Assembly: GCA_038735125.1 (NCBI GenBank)
Contig: JAVYNU010000003.1
Coordinates: forward strand, 1 to 64,000
Reading direction: 5' to 3'
From: Ignisphaera sp.
GTDB taxonomy: Archaea > Thermoproteota > Thermoprotei_A > Sulfolobales > Ignisphaeraceae
DNA: 64,000 nucleotides
Positions within the stretch are counted from its first letter, which is position 1, and each line of letters begins with the position of its first letter. Shown here piece by piece: positions 44,146 through 53,543 of this stretch. The position numbers and the translations under genes are program-made. A model generated the notes under the pieces. That model saw nothing but the letters and a program-made list of their open reading frames with translations, did no database searches and had not been told where the DNA came from.

Positions 44146-44565
44146 CTAGATCCATGTACGCAATACTATCATAGTATATGTACTTATGACCCCTGGGATG
44201 GTGCGGATTTCGTCTATGAATTTGTTGATCATTTCTACACCTGAGGCTCTAATTATGGCAAGAATGTCGTATTCGCCTGTTAGTTCATATACGGCCTCGA
44301 CTCCAGGTATCTTTAAAATATTTTTTGATACCTCAGGCACAGGGATTGGAGGCTGTGTCTTTACCAAAATAATTGCTTTAACCTCGTTTTCAAGCTCGTA
44401 TTCTATAGTCATCTTCTTTATTATACCAGTTTTTACAAGTTTTGAAATTCTTTTTCTAACTGCTGATTCGCTTATCCCAAGTTCTTTTGCTAGCCTTGAA
44501 TATGGGGTACGTGCATTTTCTTTAAGTAGTTTTAATAGTTTCAAATCCAAATCATCTAAAGGCAT
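44146..44565 (-). CDS. lysM: Lrp/AsnC-family regulator (LysM-like)
   Basis: The 139-residue regulator has an N-terminal wHTH (LDLKLLKLLKENARTPYSRL, ELGISESAVRKRI) and a C-terminal RAM/ACT-type ligand domain (ILKIPGVEAVYELTGEYDIL). In Sulfolobus a regulator of this family, LysM, activates the lysW operon and responds to lysine. This gene directly follows lysZ (5 nt), which supports the same role here. It would act on the lysY/lysW intergenic region. Confidence 0.85.
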   Translation of the reverse strand: MPLDDLDLKLLKLLKENARTPYSRLAKELGISESAVRKRISKLVKTGIIKKMTIEYELENEVKAIILVKTQPPIPVPEVSKNILKIPGVEAVYELTGEYDILAIIRASGVEMINKFIDEIRTIPGVISTYTMIVLRTWI

Positions 44566-44570
44566 CGACG

Positions 44571-45374
44571 CTAACCCTTAATTATCGCTGTCCCTCCTCC
44601 ATTCAATGCATTAATTATTGGATTTTCAACAACACCAGAAGCTATTATTGCTCTTCCAACCCCTTCATCTACAGCTTTGCCGGCTAACATAACCTTTCTA
44701 TTCATTCCAGGACCTATTTTCCCAATAATTTTCTCTACAAGAGAGGATTTTATCTCCTTTACAACATTGTTGTCTATTATTACGCCCTCGACATCTGATA
44801 GAATGATCAAGTCCGTGGCCTTTAAAGCTGTTGCAAGAGCGTATGCGGCTTGATCCCCATCTACGTTTAGAAGTGTGCCCTCATTGTCTATAGCTATTGG
44901 TGCCACAACTACTGTAAATCCACTATCCAATAGGGTTTGCAAGAGCTTTGTCTCAGCTTTTATTATCCTCCCTGTATACCCTCCATCTATAACCCTTTTT
45001 CTGCCCCGTTCATCAACGATTATTATCCTTTTCTTTCTCTCCGCTATTAACGTTGGACCATCAGCTCCTGTTATACCTATTGCTGAAACGTTTAAAGCTT
45101 GTAATTTTGACACTATAGTCTTGTTTATTTTTCCTGCCATAACCATTACGTATACCTCGAGCTCCTTCTCATCCGTATACCTGCTTCTAATCCCCTCTGG
45201 AGATACCACAAACTTTGGCTCTATTCCAAGTCTCTTGCTGTACTCTGTAACTATGTCCCCACCTCCATGAACAAAAATAGCCTTTTCTTTCCTGCTTACC
45301 TCTGCCAGATCCTTGACAATCCCGTCTAAGTTTTTGCTAAGAGCTCTGCCACCAGCCTTGACGACTATTACCAT
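44571..45374 (-). CDS. lysZ: LysW-aminoadipate/LysW-glutamate kinase
   Basis: The 267-residue acetylglutamate-kinase-family enzyme has IVVKAGGRALSKN at the N-terminus, FVHGGGDIVTEYSKRLG for phosphate and substrate binding, and DGDQAAYALATAL near the C-terminus. It phosphorylates the side-chain carboxyl of the amino acid carried on LysW. It lies between lysY (12 nt) and lysM (5 nt) in one leftward operon. Confidence 0.93.
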   Translation of the reverse strand: MVIVVKAGGRALSKNLDGIVKDLAEVSRKEKAIFVHGGGDIVTEYSKRLGIEPKFVVSPEGIRSRYTDEKELEVYVMVMAGKINKTIVSKLQALNVSAIGITGADGPTLIAERKKRIIIVDERGRKRVIDGGYTGRIIKAETKLLQTLLDSGFTVVVAPIAIDNEGTLLNVDGDQAAYALATALKATDLIILSDVEGVIIDNNVVKEIKSSLVEKIIGKIGPGMNRKVMLAGKAVDEGVGRAIIASGVVENPIINALNGGGTAIIKG

Positions 45375-45386
45375 TTAATGTATCAC

Positions 45387-46451
45387 CTAAGCAGGCTTTG
45401 GTGGCACTATAAGCAATCCAGCTGTTTCTTCAAATCCCATGGCAATGTTGAATGCTTGTATTGCTTGGCCTGCTGCTCCCTTAACAAGGTTGTCTATTGC
45501 TGCAAATGATGTTATTCTACCAACCCTTCTCTCTACAGCAAATCCTATATCAGCATAGTTACTACCTATAACATACTTTGGATCTGGATACCCTGGTGGT
45601 ACCCTATAGACTATCCTAATGAAGGGTTCATACTTATATGTTGCTACATAAACTTTCAATAGTTCCATATCATCCAAGCTCTGTGTGAGCCAAGCATGCG
45701 ACGACGCTAATGCACCCCTTATACTTCCAACAGCATGTGGAACCATTGAAACAGTCACTTGCTTGTGGGCCACTAGCGATAGCTCTTGCTCAACCTCTGC
45801 AGTATGTCTATGCCCTTCTGCATCATATGGTCTTATGCATCCTTCTCTTTCTGGATGATGATCAGATATAGATGGTTTTGAGCCTGCCTCACTACTCCCA
45901 ACTTTAACATCTATTATTATTCTATCCAAAGATATTAAATTATTTCTAATTAGTGGCAATAGAGACAATATCCCTGCTGTCGCATTGCATCCAGGAGAAG
46001 CTATAAGCCTTGCATTTCTAAGCTCATTTCTGTGAATCTCTGGCAAACCATAAACAGCTTTGCTAAGTAGATCCGGATAAGGATGTTCAAATCCATACCA
46101 AATCTTGTAGAGCTCAGGGTTCTTTAGTCTGAAGTCAGCACTTAAATCGATGACTGTAATTCCCATTTCCAATATCTTTGGTACATAGTTTAATGAGATT
46201 CCATGTGGAAGGGAAAGGAAAGCAACATCACAGTTTTTCGATATTAAGTCGAGGTTAAGTTCAACAAATTTTAGGTTTCTATAAATCCCCCGCAGATTAA
46301 AGTGTACATAGTGGACTAGTTTGCCTGCATATTCTCTTGATGTTGCCATAGTTACTTCTACGTTAGGGTGATATGCCAACAATCTTAATAGCTCTCCACC
46401 AGTATATCCTGATGCTCCTAGTACACATACTCTCTTTTTATTTGATGCCAT
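45387..46451 (-). CDS. lysY: LysW-aminoadipate/LysW-glutamate semialdehyde reductase
   Basis: The 354-residue enzyme of the ArgC family has the NADP motif GASGYTGGELLRLL (residues 13-26) and the catalytic cysteine in IASPGCNATAGILS. HPEREGCIRPY and VPHAVGSIRGA are family segments. It reduces the phosphorylated carrier-bound amino acid to the semialdehyde. It is the first gene of the lysY-lysZ-lysM operon, divergent from lysW. Confidence 0.93.
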   Translation of the reverse strand: MASNKKRVCVLGASGYTGGELLRLLAYHPNVEVTMATSREYAGKLVHYVHFNLRGIYRNLKFVELNLDLISKNCDVAFLSLPHGISLNYVPKILEMGITVIDLSADFRLKNPELYKIWYGFEHPYPDLLSKAVYGLPEIHRNELRNARLIASPGCNATAGILSLLPLIRNNLISLDRIIIDVKVGSSEAGSKPSISDHHPEREGCIRPYDAEGHRHTAEVEQELSLVAHKQVTVSMVPHAVGSIRGALASSHAWLTQSLDDMELLKVYVATYKYEPFIRIVYRVPPGYPDPKYVIGSNYADIGFAVERRVGRITSFAAIDNLVKGAAGQAIQAFNIAMGFEETAGLLIVPPKPA

Positions 46452-46509
46452 TGCTTACCAACCTATATTGCATAATACAGGATCTGCTAATACAATTTTA
46501 TCTTTGTAT

Positions 46510-46527
46510 AGCAGTTTTTATACTGTT
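46510..46527. promoter_or_regulatory. Near-palindrome, candidate LysM operator
   Basis: AGCAGTTTTTATACTGTT has arms AGCAGT/ACTGTT that match at five of six positions around an AT-rich centre. This form suits an Lrp-family operator. It lies between divergent lysY and lysW, near the lysY start. Function is inferred from location only. Confidence 0.35.
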
Positions 46528-46663
46528 AAGATATGCTGTAGGTGCGAATCCCAAAATAAGCTTTTATATGACTCCGCACATAAATATTAACATATTGTAT
46601 ATATTCCCTGCAACTAATAAGCTGGGTTCCAGCAAAAATATTTGATAATAAGGTGTTTAAAAC

Positions 46664-46834
46664 ATGATAAAGGTAAAATGTCCAGTATGTGGCGGTGAGG
46701 TAGCGTTACCAGATGATGTTATGCCTGGTGAGGTTGTAGAGCACGACTGTGGGGTAGCTCTAGAGGTTGTCAAAGATGGGGAAACTGTAAAGGTGAAACC
46801 TTTAGAAGGTGTAGGTGAGGACTGGGGAGAGTAG
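46664..46834 (+). CDS. lysW: LysW amino-group carrier protein
   Basis: The 56-residue protein is unmistakable: a zinc-binding CPVCGG near the N-terminus, HDCGV in the middle, an acidic body and the invariant C-terminal EDWGE, whose terminal Glu gamma-carboxyl carries the amino acid. LysW protects the amino group of aminoadipate or glutamate through lysine/ornithine synthesis. It starts at ATG 46664 and is followed by lysX after 5 nt. AAAATATTTG at 46634-46643 may be its TATA box. Confidence 0.96.
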   Translation: MIKVKCPVCGGEVALPDDVMPGEVVEHDCGVALEVVKDGETVKVKPLEGVGEDWGE

Positions 46835-46839
46835 CAAGG

Positions 46840-47712
46840 GTGGGGTTTATTGCCAGAGTTCTACTAGTTTATGAGGTTATTAGGTGGGAGGAAAAAGCCC
46901 TTCTCGATGCAGCTAAAGAAATTGATCTAGATGTAGAGCCTATACACCTATATAGTACAGCCATTCAAGTCGGATCCAACGGAGTAAAAGATGTCCTAAA
47001 AACAAGCGCTGAAATTGCATTGCAAAGAGCTATAAGCCACTCAATTGCACTGAACTCCACAATTGCTCTGGAATCTCTCGGAGTTAGAGTGATAAATAAC
47101 TCCATGTCAATGTCCATTGCAATGAATAAACTGTGGACGCTGTCAATTCTCTCTAGATACGGGATAAAAACACCAAGAACTTTGGTTGCATTTAGTGATG
47201 AAGCATGCTCTAAATATGCTCAGTTACTGGGATACCCAATAGTTTTGAAGCCTATTGACGGTAGTTGGGGAAGATTAATAGCTATGGCAAGGGATGAGGA
47301 AGAGCTCAGGGCAATACTTGAGCACAGGAGCTACATACCCAACCCATCAATGAAGGTTCACATGCTACAAGAATTTGTTAATAAACCCAATAGGGATATA
47401 AGAATCTTTGTTGTTGGGGATGAGGTTCCCGTAGCTATTTATAGGGTGAGTAACCACTGGATAACAAATACTGCGAGAGGGGGTAAAGCAGAGCCTGCCA
47501 AGATAGACGATGAACTCAGAGAGCTTGTTTTGAAAGTAGCCAAACTCATTGGTGTAGAGATTGCTGGTATAGACGTTTTCGAGGATAGGGACAGAGGCTA
47601 CATAGTCAATGAAATTAATGCTGTGCCAGAATTCAAGAATACTGTGGCCGCTACTGGCTATAAACTGCATTTGAAGATTATGGAATATGTTAAAAGCCAG
47701 TTAAAGAAGTAA
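46840..47712 (+). CDS. lysX: LysW ligase (LysX; lysine or bifunctional lysine/arginine)
   Basis: The 290-residue ATP-grasp (RimK-like) ligase attaches alpha-aminoadipate or glutamate to the C-terminal Glu of LysW. The family start RVLLVYEVIRWEEKAL is intact, with VLKPIDGSWGRLI for ATP binding and GIDVFEDRDRGYIVNEINAV for metal binding. GTG 46840 adds five residues before the usual start. It is the only LysX/ArgX-type gene in this window, while both lysine and arginine genes are present, so dual specificity is possible. Confidence 0.93.
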   Translation: MGFIARVLLVYEVIRWEEKALLDAAKEIDLDVEPIHLYSTAIQVGSNGVKDVLKTSAEIALQRAISHSIALNSTIALESLGVRVINNSMSMSIAMNKLWTLSILSRYGIKTPRTLVAFSDEACSKYAQLLGYPIVLKPIDGSWGRLIAMARDEEELRAILEHRSYIPNPSMKVHMLQEFVNKPNRDIRIFVVGDEVPVAIYRVSNHWITNTARGGKAEPAKIDDELRELVLKVAKLIGVEIAGIDVFEDRDRGYIVNEINAVPEFKNTVAATGYKLHLKIMEYVKSQLKK

Positions 47713-47750
47713 AGCAATTATAGACTATGAAATGTTGTGGTGAAATCTAG

Positions 47751-48905
47751 TTGCTAAAATACCTTATGTTCTATGAGGACAGAGGTTTAGAAATAGCCTA
47801 TGCAGAAGGTCAATACCTCTGGGATGTCAATGGCAATAGATATCTAGATATGCACACAGGACATGGCGTAGCATTTCTAGGGCATAGAAATCCACACATA
47901 ATCAATGCATTGATCGAACAGCTAAACAAAATCCATACCCTCTCAACTTCCTTTAGAGTAAAGATAAGAGACGAAATGCTCGATGTTCTATCAAAGATTG
48001 TTCCAGAAAAATTTGAGTATGTCTATCTACTGAATAGTGGTAGCGAGATCGTGGACTTTTCGTTAAAAGCCGCTAGAAAGGCTACTGGAAGAAAAAAGAT
48101 TGTTTATTTCACTAACTCGTTTCATGGAAGGACATTCGGTGCGTTGTCAGTTACATCAAATGCTAAGTATAGGAAAGGTGTAGAACCGCTACTTGCAGAT
48201 GTTGTACAGGCTAAGTTTAATGATGTAGAGGGTCTAGAGAAGATTATAGATAATGAGACCGCCGCCGTAATTGTTGAGCTAATACAGGGGGAGGGTGGAA
48301 TAAACATAGCATCAAAAGAATTTGCTAGGGAAGTTAGGAGAAGAACACTTGAAACAGGCTCTATTCTCATAGTAGATGAGATCCAGACTGGATTTGGCAG
48401 AACAGGCTCTACATGGACATTTGAACAATATAATATAGTACCCGACATCCTATTGGCAGGCAAGGCAATTGGCGGCGGATTTCCAGTTAGTGTAGCGTTT
48501 TTGCCATCTGATATTACCTCCAAACTAGAGTCGGGAACCCATGGATCAACATATGGAGGAAACCCACTAGCTTGCGCTGCTGTAAAGGCTGCAACAGAAG
48601 TGCTTATTCGAGATTCTATACCATTGAAGGCTGCTGAAAAAGGGTCTCAGCTGATTGATATGCTTAGAAAGAAACTGAGTGGATATAGAATTGTCAGAGA
48701 GGTTAGGGGTTCTGGTCTTATGATAGGTATTGATCTTAGAATAGAGCCTGCGAAGATTATAAAATGTTTGCAAAACAGTGGATTACTTGCCTTAAAAGCA
48801 GGTGTAACAGTGTTAAGGCTGTTGCCACCATATGTAATAAACGAGGATGATATTGTATATGCGGTGAACTCTATTGGCAGATGCATTGAAGAAGCTAGTA
48901 GCTGA
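47751..48905 (+). CDS. lysJ: LysW-aminoadipate/ornithine semialdehyde aminotransferase
   Basis: The 384-residue class III (ArgD-like) aminotransferase has HTGHGVAFLGHRNP, SFHGRTFGALSVT, LIVDEIQTGFGRTG and the PLP lysine in LLAGKAIGGGFP. It transaminates the carrier-bound semialdehyde to give LysW-lysine or LysW-ornithine. It starts at TTG 47751; ATG 47766 is the alternative. It is followed immediately by lysK. Confidence 0.94.
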   Translation: MLKYLMFYEDRGLEIAYAEGQYLWDVNGNRYLDMHTGHGVAFLGHRNPHIINALIEQLNKIHTLSTSFRVKIRDEMLDVLSKIVPEKFEYVYLLNSGSEIVDFSLKAARKATGRKKIVYFTNSFHGRTFGALSVTSNAKYRKGVEPLLADVVQAKFNDVEGLEKIIDNETAAVIVELIQGEGGINIASKEFAREVRRRTLETGSILIVDEIQTGFGRTGSTWTFEQYNIVPDILLAGKAIGGGFPVSVAFLPSDITSKLESGTHGSTYGGNPLACAAVKAATEVLIRDSIPLKAAEKGSQLIDMLRKKLSGYRIVREVRGSGLMIGIDLRIEPAKIIKCLQNSGLLALKAGVTVLRLLPPYVINEDDIVYAVNSIGRCIEEASS

Positions 48906-48906
48906 T

Positions 48907-49962
48907 ATGCTTCTAGACATTGTCAAGGCTTATAGCCCTACAGGTTCTGAGGAAAGGGCTACAAAGATACTGTATGAATATGCTAGAAGCCTTGGATTTG
49001 ACAACATTAATATAGACAGTGTTGGCAATCTAATTGCGGAAATAGGATATGGAAAAAAGAGCATTGCTCTAGTGGGACATATAGATACTGTACCTGGGGA
49101 GATCCCGGTAGAGTTCAATGGACATAGCGTTAGAGGTAGAGGGGCTGTTGATGCTAAGGGCCCGCTCGTTGCAATGTTTGTAGGAGCCTCTCTAGCAAAA
49201 AAGGTCATAAACTTGGATAAGTATAGAGTTGCTGCAGTAGCGGTTGTTGGCGAGGAAGGGGATAGCAGAGGCGCTAAGGAACTTATAAAAAACAATTTTA
49301 AAGCTGATGGAATAGTAATTGGAGAGCCCAGTAACAACTCTATTGTATTAGGATATAGAGGAAGTATGAAAATAGAGATAGTATGTGAATCAAAGCCTTG
49401 GCATACCTCATCACCTTCTCAAGAGCCTTCGGCATGTGACAAGATTGTCGATATATGGACAAAGATTAGAAATGGTTACAGCTCATTTAATGCACAGTCA
49501 AACTCTGCTGTGGTACTGTACATAGGCTGCGGAAAGAGAGAAAGATACAATGTTTATCCAACGCAAGGCGATCTTCTGTTGGACATCAGAGTCTCTGTAG
49601 ACGGTAGCATAGATGCTGTCGAAAGAGATATAGCCGGCATAGTTAGAAACTATAGCAAATGCAGCTATAGAGTCATAGATTTCACATTGCCAATCAAAGT
49701 CTCTGTAAACAACACAATTGTAAGATCTTTGACAAGAGCATTGATAAGATCGGGTATCAAACCAAGATTTGTTTACAAACTTGGGACAAGCGACATGAAT
49801 ATACTCTATGTTTGTACATACAATAACAACATTGTTGCGTATGGACCCGGCAGATCAGAGCTTTCGCATACAGATGAAGAAGAGATAAGCATAGATGAGG
49901 TCGTTCAAGGCGCTGAAACTTATATGAAGACAGTTGAGGAATTCTTTAAGATAATTGGCTAG
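48907..49962 (+). CDS. lysK: LysW-lysine/LysW-ornithine hydrolase
   Basis: The 351-residue M20-family metallopeptidase-like enzyme releases lysine or ornithine from LysW. Metal ligands are visible in VGHIDTVPGE and GRGAVDAKGP, with the catalytic Glu pair in VVGEEGDSRGAKE. The ATG at 48907 sits one base after the lysJ stop; a TTG at 48874 would overlap lysJ by 32 nt. Its 3' end overlaps the convergent livF gene by 17 nt. Confidence 0.94.
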   Translation: MLLDIVKAYSPTGSEERATKILYEYARSLGFDNINIDSVGNLIAEIGYGKKSIALVGHIDTVPGEIPVEFNGHSVRGRGAVDAKGPLVAMFVGASLAKKVINLDKYRVAAVAVVGEEGDSRGAKELIKNNFKADGIVIGEPSNNSIVLGYRGSMKIEIVCESKPWHTSSPSQEPSACDKIVDIWTKIRNGYSSFNAQSNSAVVLYIGCGKRERYNVYPTQGDLLLDIRVSVDGSIDAVERDIAGIVRNYSKCSYRVIDFTLPIKVSVNNTIVRSLTRALIRSGIKPRFVYKLGTSDMNILYVCTYNNNIVAYGPGRSELSHTDEEEISIDEVVQGAETYMKTVEEFFKIIG

Positions 49963-50689
49963 AACCTTCTCCAAAACTTTTTTGAACTCCTAAATAGATC
50001 TCGAGAAGTTCTTTCTTACTTAGAAGTTCCTGGGGCTCACCAGCAAATCTTATCTCCCCGCTAGCGAGTAGATAGACCCTATCCGCTATCTCTAATGCTC
50101 TGTGTGCATATTGTTCAACAAGTAGAATGGTTATACCCATTTTCTTTAGCTCGACAACCTTCTCCAAAACTCTCTTAACCATTATCGGTGCCAAGTCTGT
50201 TGTTATCTCATCTAATAGAAGAAGTCTTGGCTTCTTCATTAACGCTAGCGCTATGGCTAGCATCCTCCTCTCGCCACCACTCAGTGTACCAGCTCTTCTG
50301 TCCAGCAACTCCTTTAGTTTTGGAAAGATTTCCAAAACCTCGTTAACTTTCTTAACAAACTCTGTTTTGGATAAGCCAGTTGAAGCCAATCTTAAATTCT
50401 CATACACTGTCAAACTGGAGAATACATTATTTGATTGCGGAACATAACCTATTCCAAGCGCCGAGATCTGATGCGGCTTTAAGCCAACAATGTTACGCTT
50501 ATCGAATATAACCTCACCACTGTATACATCAGCCAAACCATATATGCTATTGAGAAGAGTTGTTTTGCCGGCACCATTAGGGCCTATAATAGCTGTTATG
50601 GATCCTTCTACAACTTCCACATTCACATTAAATAAAACTCTTATCTTTCCATAACCAGAGTACAGATTTTTAACATATAATAGCGACAA
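49946..50689 (-). CDS. livF: Branched-chain amino acid ABC transporter ATPase
   Basis: The 247-residue ATPase has Walker A GPNGAGKTT, signature LSGGERRMLAIALA and Walker B LLLLDEITTDLAP. The length and the EIRFAGEPQELLSKKELLEIYLG tail (in parts) fit LivF. It lies 6 nt downstream of livG and pairs with it to power the LivHM channel encoded on the opposite strand. Confidence 0.93.
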   Translation of the reverse strand: MSLLYVKNLYSGYGKIRVLFNVNVEVVEGSITAIIGPNGAGKTTLLNSIYGLADVYSGEVIFDKRNIVGLKPHQISALGIGYVPQSNNVFSSLTVYENLRLASTGLSKTEFVKKVNEVLEIFPKLKELLDRRAGTLSGGERRMLAIALALMKKPRLLLLDEITTDLAPIMVKRVLEKVVELKKMGITILLVEQYAHRALEIADRVYLLASGEIRFAGEPQELLSKKELLEIYLGVQKSFGEGSSQLS

Positions 50690-50695
50690 TCATGA

Positions 50696-51466
50696 TTACC
50701 CTAGATAGATTTCTGCCACCTTTGGATTCTTCAAAATCTCAGATGGGGCTCCATTAGCAACTATTCTTCCTCTATCCATAACATATACTTTATCTGCATA
50801 CTTTAATGCAATATCTATTCTATGCTCTATGACAATAAACGAAACATCTAAAGCACTCCTAATCTTGCTCAGTCCCTCGAAGATCCTTGAGGCATAGCCA
50901 GGGTCTGTGCCTCCAATTGGCTCATCGAGTGCTAAAAGCTTTGCCCCAGATGCAAGAGCTCTTGCAACCTCAAGCATTTTCAGCTGTCCCGCCCCCAGCT
51001 TATAGGCCTCCCAATCCCAGAAGGAGTCAAGTCCAACTAGGTCTAGTATTTTAAACGCTTTCTCTATATTTTCTTTCTCTTCTCTGATCCAGCTCCTCTT
51101 AAATAAAGCCCTTATAGGATTCTCGCCTCTGCTCTTCATTGCCACAAGAACATTGTCCAAAACTGTTAGGCTTCTGAAAGGCTGGGGTATCTGAAATGTT
51201 CTTGCAAATCCAATGCTATAAACTTTGTAAGGAGGCCACCCTGTGATGTCTATCGAATCGAATACAACCTTTCCATGATCTGGTTTCAAAACACCTGTAC
51301 AAACATTTATAAACGTTGTTTTGCCGGCACCATTAGGGCCTATCAACAATGTGATGCTATTTCTCTTCACATCAATTGACACGGAATCTAATGCAACAAC
51401 ACCACCAAATCTCTTTGTGAGGTTTCTTGTCAACAATATTGTTCCATTCAGGCTGGTCTGAGCCAT
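50696..51466 (-). CDS. livG: Branched-chain amino acid ABC transporter ATPase
   Basis: The protein is 256 residues from the ATG at 51466; a TTG at 51502 would give 268. It has Walker A GPNGAGKTT, LGAGQLKMLEVARA as the diverged signature typical of LivG, and Walker B LLALDEPIGGTDP. A TATA-like ACATATATAG lies about 20 nt before the ATG, supporting the shorter form and an independent transcript. Confidence 0.92.
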   Translation of the reverse strand: MAQTSLNGTILLTRNLTKRFGGVVALDSVSIDVKRNSITLLIGPNGAGKTTFINVCTGVLKPDHGKVVFDSIDITGWPPYKVYSIGFARTFQIPQPFRSLTVLDNVLVAMKSRGENPIRALFKRSWIREEKENIEKAFKILDLVGLDSFWDWEAYKLGAGQLKMLEVARALASGAKLLALDEPIGGTDPGYASRIFEGLSKIRSALDVSFIVIEHRIDIALKYADKVYVMDRGRIVANGAPSEILKNPKVAEIYLG

Positions 51467-51663
51467 GACATTTACACCTGCTATATATGTGCAATTACAC
51501 AATATTACACAACAACACTCTCTGTATTGTTAAGTTATTGTTTTTAAGAATTTTATGCATGTTTTATACACAACTATACACATTAATTAAATCTAAAGCA
51601 TTTATAAAAAATTATTATATAAAATAAAAATTGTCTATTCTATATACTAGTCTATTTTAGGTT

Positions 51664-52593
51664 CTAGCTATATAGTATTAATTGACCATTTATAAATCCT
51701 CCAATGTCTTTCCATTTGTATGTATCTCCCTCTTTAACTATGGCTCCAATGCTATAATCTGTTGTCGCTCTATCACCATTTTCATCGAGCTCGAAGTGAC
51801 CTGACGCTCCGATGAATGTTTTTAGCACTAGTGGAATGGCATTCTTGATTGCCTCTCCATCATATTTACCGACATGGTCTATAGCTAGTGCAACAGCCCA
51901 TACAGCATCATATGTGAAGTAAGCATATGCTATAGGTTCCTGACCCAATTTCTGGATAAGTCTTTGTCTAACCGAATCCCTCAAAGGTGATTGGCCGGGA
52001 GCCGCCATCGTGTTCCAGAAACCTACCTTTACTGCAAAATCTGCCAGCTCTCTATTCTCAACTAGCTTGGCTGTGCCATAGGTTCCGTCCGAACCCTGCC
52101 ACTTAACCTCGGATAATATGGGGTAGTTCAGAGCTTCTGTAAATATGTTTGCTATTTCCTCAAATGATACTGCCAACACCCCAACCTTGTCCTTGCCATA
52201 TTTATTCACATAGCTTGTGACAATGTCATTTAGTTTTGCAACTTCTGTGGAAAATTCTTGTGCCTTGGGATCATATCTTACACCATCTGCAAAACCGCAG
52301 TTTCCGCCGCCGACAGTATTGCATATTTTCATGAACTCCGTCTTTGCGTAGTTAACTAATCCGTCACCCCATGTGTCCCCTCTCCAGATAGGCACTACAT
52401 ATCTTATTCCTCTTTCCCATAGTATATGTGCTATTGCAATCCCTTGGTACTTGTCAGGAGGTACAAACCTATATATGTAGTCATTGGGTATAGCAAGCTC
52501 CATTGATGTTGAGCTCTGAGAAATTATCAATATCTTGTTTGAATCTGCAAAACTCTTTATGTTCTTGACCTCGCTACTAGCCATAGGCCCCAC
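51664..52593 (-). pseudogene. livJ: 5'-truncated branched-chain amino acid binding protein
   Basis: The 309-residue frame from GTG 52593 matches the C-terminal two-thirds of LivJ-type binding proteins (GPMASSEVKNIKSFADSNK at the start, DAVWAVALAIDHVG later). The signal peptide and about 100 first residues are missing. Similarity can be followed only to about 52600 (VVVGPM), and an in-frame TAG lies just upstream near 52612. The divergent livH starts 36 nt away, so there is no room for the rest. Without a signal sequence it cannot be exported as a normal binding protein. Confidence 0.85.
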
Positions 52594-52628
52594 AACGACT
52601 CGACAATAAAACTAATGGTGTGAGATGA

Positions 52629-53543
52629 ATGCTGACAATAGTTTTTACATCGATAGCATATGCATCTATACTAGCCCTCGGCTGTGCTGCAATAACCTTG
52701 TGGTACGCATCTACACGCGTATTTAACTTTGCCCACGCCTCTCTAGTCAGCTGGGGGTTCTACATAACCTACATATTTTACAAATTGTTTGGCCTATCGC
52801 CGTATCTATTCATGCCCATAGCCACAATAGCGACCGGTTTGATCGGTATTGCCATATATGTGTCTGTAATAAGGAGGCTAATACGTGCCAAGGCATCCGA
52901 AATAACGTTGATGATGGTCACTTTAGGTGTTGATTTCATATTGTTTGCTTTTCTAAATATGGTCATAGACTATTTTGCAAATGTATACAAATGGGATATA
53001 AAGAATGTTAATATCGTTTTAACGGATCCTACAATACTCACCGTAGCTAACACACCTATAAAAGGAGTCCATATAGTGGCACCATTAACAGCTCTTCTCT
53101 TTCTAGCCTCCATTCACATGTTTTTGAATAAAACAAATATCGGAATAGCAATGAGAGCATCTATAGAGAACCCTGAGCTCGCATCAATCCTAGGTATAGA
53201 TATCGATAAAGTATATACGCTAGCTTGGATGATAGGAGGAGCGCTAGCAGGCCTTTCAGGAGGGTTGCTGACCATGGTAATGCAAGGAACAAGCTCCATA
53301 GGCTCTGATCTAATTGTACTCTATTTTGCTGGGTCAATAGTTGGAGGTTTGCAAAGCATACTTGGCGGATTATTTGGAGGTCTTTTAGTCGGTTTGAGTG
53401 AGAGGCTCATCCCATACTATCTGTCATCCATTTTTCCATGGATCTACTCCTATAGATTTGCTATACCCCTAGTGATGCTTGTAGCCACACTGCTTTTGTA
53501 TCCAAAAGGTCTCGCAGGACTGGTGGAGAGGAGATGGCGCTAG
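52629..53543 (+). CDS. livH: Branched-chain amino acid ABC transporter permease
   Basis: The 304-residue membrane protein has about eight helices. The LivH pattern is clear at the N-terminus (STRVFNFAHASLVSWG), in NPELASILGIDIDKVYTLAW and at the end (TLLLYPKGLAGLVERRWR). It overlaps livM by 10 nt. It is divergent from the truncated livJ, and almost no room remains for a promoter. Confidence 0.92.
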   Translation: MLTIVFTSIAYASILALGCAAITLWYASTRVFNFAHASLVSWGFYITYIFYKLFGLSPYLFMPIATIATGLIGIAIYVSVIRRLIRAKASEITLMMVTLGVDFILFAFLNMVIDYFANVYKWDIKNVNIVLTDPTILTVANTPIKGVHIVAPLTALLFLASIHMFLNKTNIGIAMRASIENPELASILGIDIDKVYTLAWMIGGALAGLSGGLLTMVMQGTSSIGSDLIVLYFAGSIVGGLQSILGGLFGGLLVGLSERLIPYYLSSIFPWIYSYRFAIPLVMLVATLLLYPKGLAGLVERRWR

